64,000 nt of DNA from Chitinophagales bacterium (GTDB lineage: Bacteria; Bacteroidota; Bacteroidia; Chitinophagales; JADJOU01): positions 62,001 to 126,000 of the forward strand of contig JAEUUY010000022.1 in assembly GCA_016787225.1 (NCBI GenBank), in the 5' to 3' direction. Below the pieces are notes generated by a model. The model was not told the DNA's origin. It was given only the letters and a program-made list of their open reading frames with translations, and did not search any database. How positions within the stretch are numbered: the stretch's first letter is position 1; each line of letters begins with the position of its first letter. This document shows positions 63,530 through 64,000 of this stretch, one piece after another. A program made the translations under genes and the position numbers.

Positions 63530-64000
63530 TTAATTTTCAAGTGCCTTTATATCATCTGAATAGATATAAATCACGAAGCCACTAAGAAGTATGAAAAAGA
63601 ATAAAACCCACATAACTGCTATCATTCCGTTTACATCCGTAAATATGGATAAGGAAAAAATAAATCCCCAGAATGCCCTAAAAAGATAAGAAGAAATATT
63701 GAGTACAGAAGACACTCGCCCCATGAGGTGATTTGGTACTAATTTCCAAAAATAAGATACCCTGTTGAATCGAATAGAGGCATTGGAGAAGCCAAATAGA
63801 ATATTTGCGAAATAAAAAATCCCCAAATGCCTATTAAAAATAAAAATAGCAAACACCACCAAGGCTAGGAAAAACAAGACGAGAATACGAGTAACCTCAT
63901 GTTGACTCTTTAGTAGGTGCCTAGCATAAAAACCAGCTAAGAGGGCTCCCAGTGCGAAATAAAGCTCTGATGAGGCAAATACATGGCTAGATGCTCCTAG
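63530..64000 (-). CDS. MFS transporter, C-terminal part (5' end outside the window)
   Basis: The minus-strand frame stays open to the right edge of the window; visible residues number about 156. They include LFGFSNASIRFNRVSYFWKLVPNHLMGRVSS, the MFS-type signature in which V-P-x-x-x-x-G-R is the conserved cytoplasmic loop, and about five membrane helices with a short tail. The substrate cannot be deduced. The TTG at 63877 is internal, not a start, because the upstream codons up to the window edge read GFYARHLLKSQHEV without a stop. Confidence 0.75.
   Translation of the reverse strand, partial: LGASSHVFASSELYFALGALLAGFYARHLLKSQHEVTRILVLFFLALVVFAIFIFNRHLGIFYFANILFGFSNASIRFNRVSYFWKLVPNHLMGRVSSVLNISSYLFRAFWGFIFSLSIFTDVNGMIAVMWVLFFFILLSGFVIYIYSDDIKALEN

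Overview
The window is a 64-kb piece of a Bacteroidota chromosome (low GC, T9SS and gliding-motility lineage). The evidence is GldC, several C-terminal secretion-signal (T9SS/CHU_C-type) domains, a TonB-dependent receptor, DUF6029/DUF4197/DUF4159 proteins, and repeated promoter -7 boxes of the Bacteroidota form TAnnTTTG, often without any Shine-Dalgarno. Several start codons are TTG (two glycosyltransferases, ClpX, two histidine kinases). I cannot place it below class level from the sequence alone. No rRNA, integrase, transposase or CRISPR array was seen.

Layout. 1-15426: a surface-polysaccharide cluster on the + strand: a truncated membrane protein, a GtrB/DPM1-like GT2, a SAM methyltransferase, two different glutamine-dependent asparagine-synthase-like amidotransferases, a D-glucuronyl C5-epimerase homologue, five stand-alone or fused GT4-type glycosyltransferases (one fused to a WbpG/PseA-type N-acetyl-sugar amidotransferase) and an inserted AAA_14/DUF4143 ATPase. 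Most of these genes overlap or lie within a few bases of each other. 15458-19422: a zinc metallopeptidase, a small methyltransferase, a ParE/RelE-like toxin-antitoxin pair, dihydrolipoyl dehydrogenase and a four-helix-bundle protein. 19593-32614: housekeeping genes (PBP1A, GldC, histidine kinase, tRNA-Leu, trigger factor-ClpP-ClpX, M3 peptidase, RbfA, LigA) with a small unknown gene pair between rbfA and ligA. 32743-48775: Asd, a PhoB/PhoR-like two-component system, a 868-aa secreted adhesin-like protein, GltX, a SPOR protein, a TMTC-like TPR membrane protein, DUF6029, TlpA and DUF4197. 48944-51340: a TonB-dependent receptor under a TPP riboswitch, so very probably a thiamine (or precursor) importer. 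51368-64000: a minus-strand block with a 1401-aa repeat protein, RecJ, a divergent subtilase, DUF4159, a GT2, DUF1801, DUF4476-like, an unknown protein and the end of an MFS transporter.

The most unusual signals are: (1) degenerate tandem arrays with a strict 7-bp period at ten places (about half abutting stop or start codons, two running in frame through proteins), plus one 9-bp-period inverted pair; (2) a perfect 34-bp palindrome inside the ligA coding sequence, with related hairpins after the tRNA and near 37.46 kb; (3) a three-copy 32-bp-period repeat in front of the ATPase gene; (4) the glycosyltransferase/amidotransferase fusion, which together with the C5-epimerase and two AsnB paralogues suggests a polymer carrying amidated and epimerised uronic acids; (5) a hairpin that holds both stop codons of the convergent clpX and M3 peptidase genes.
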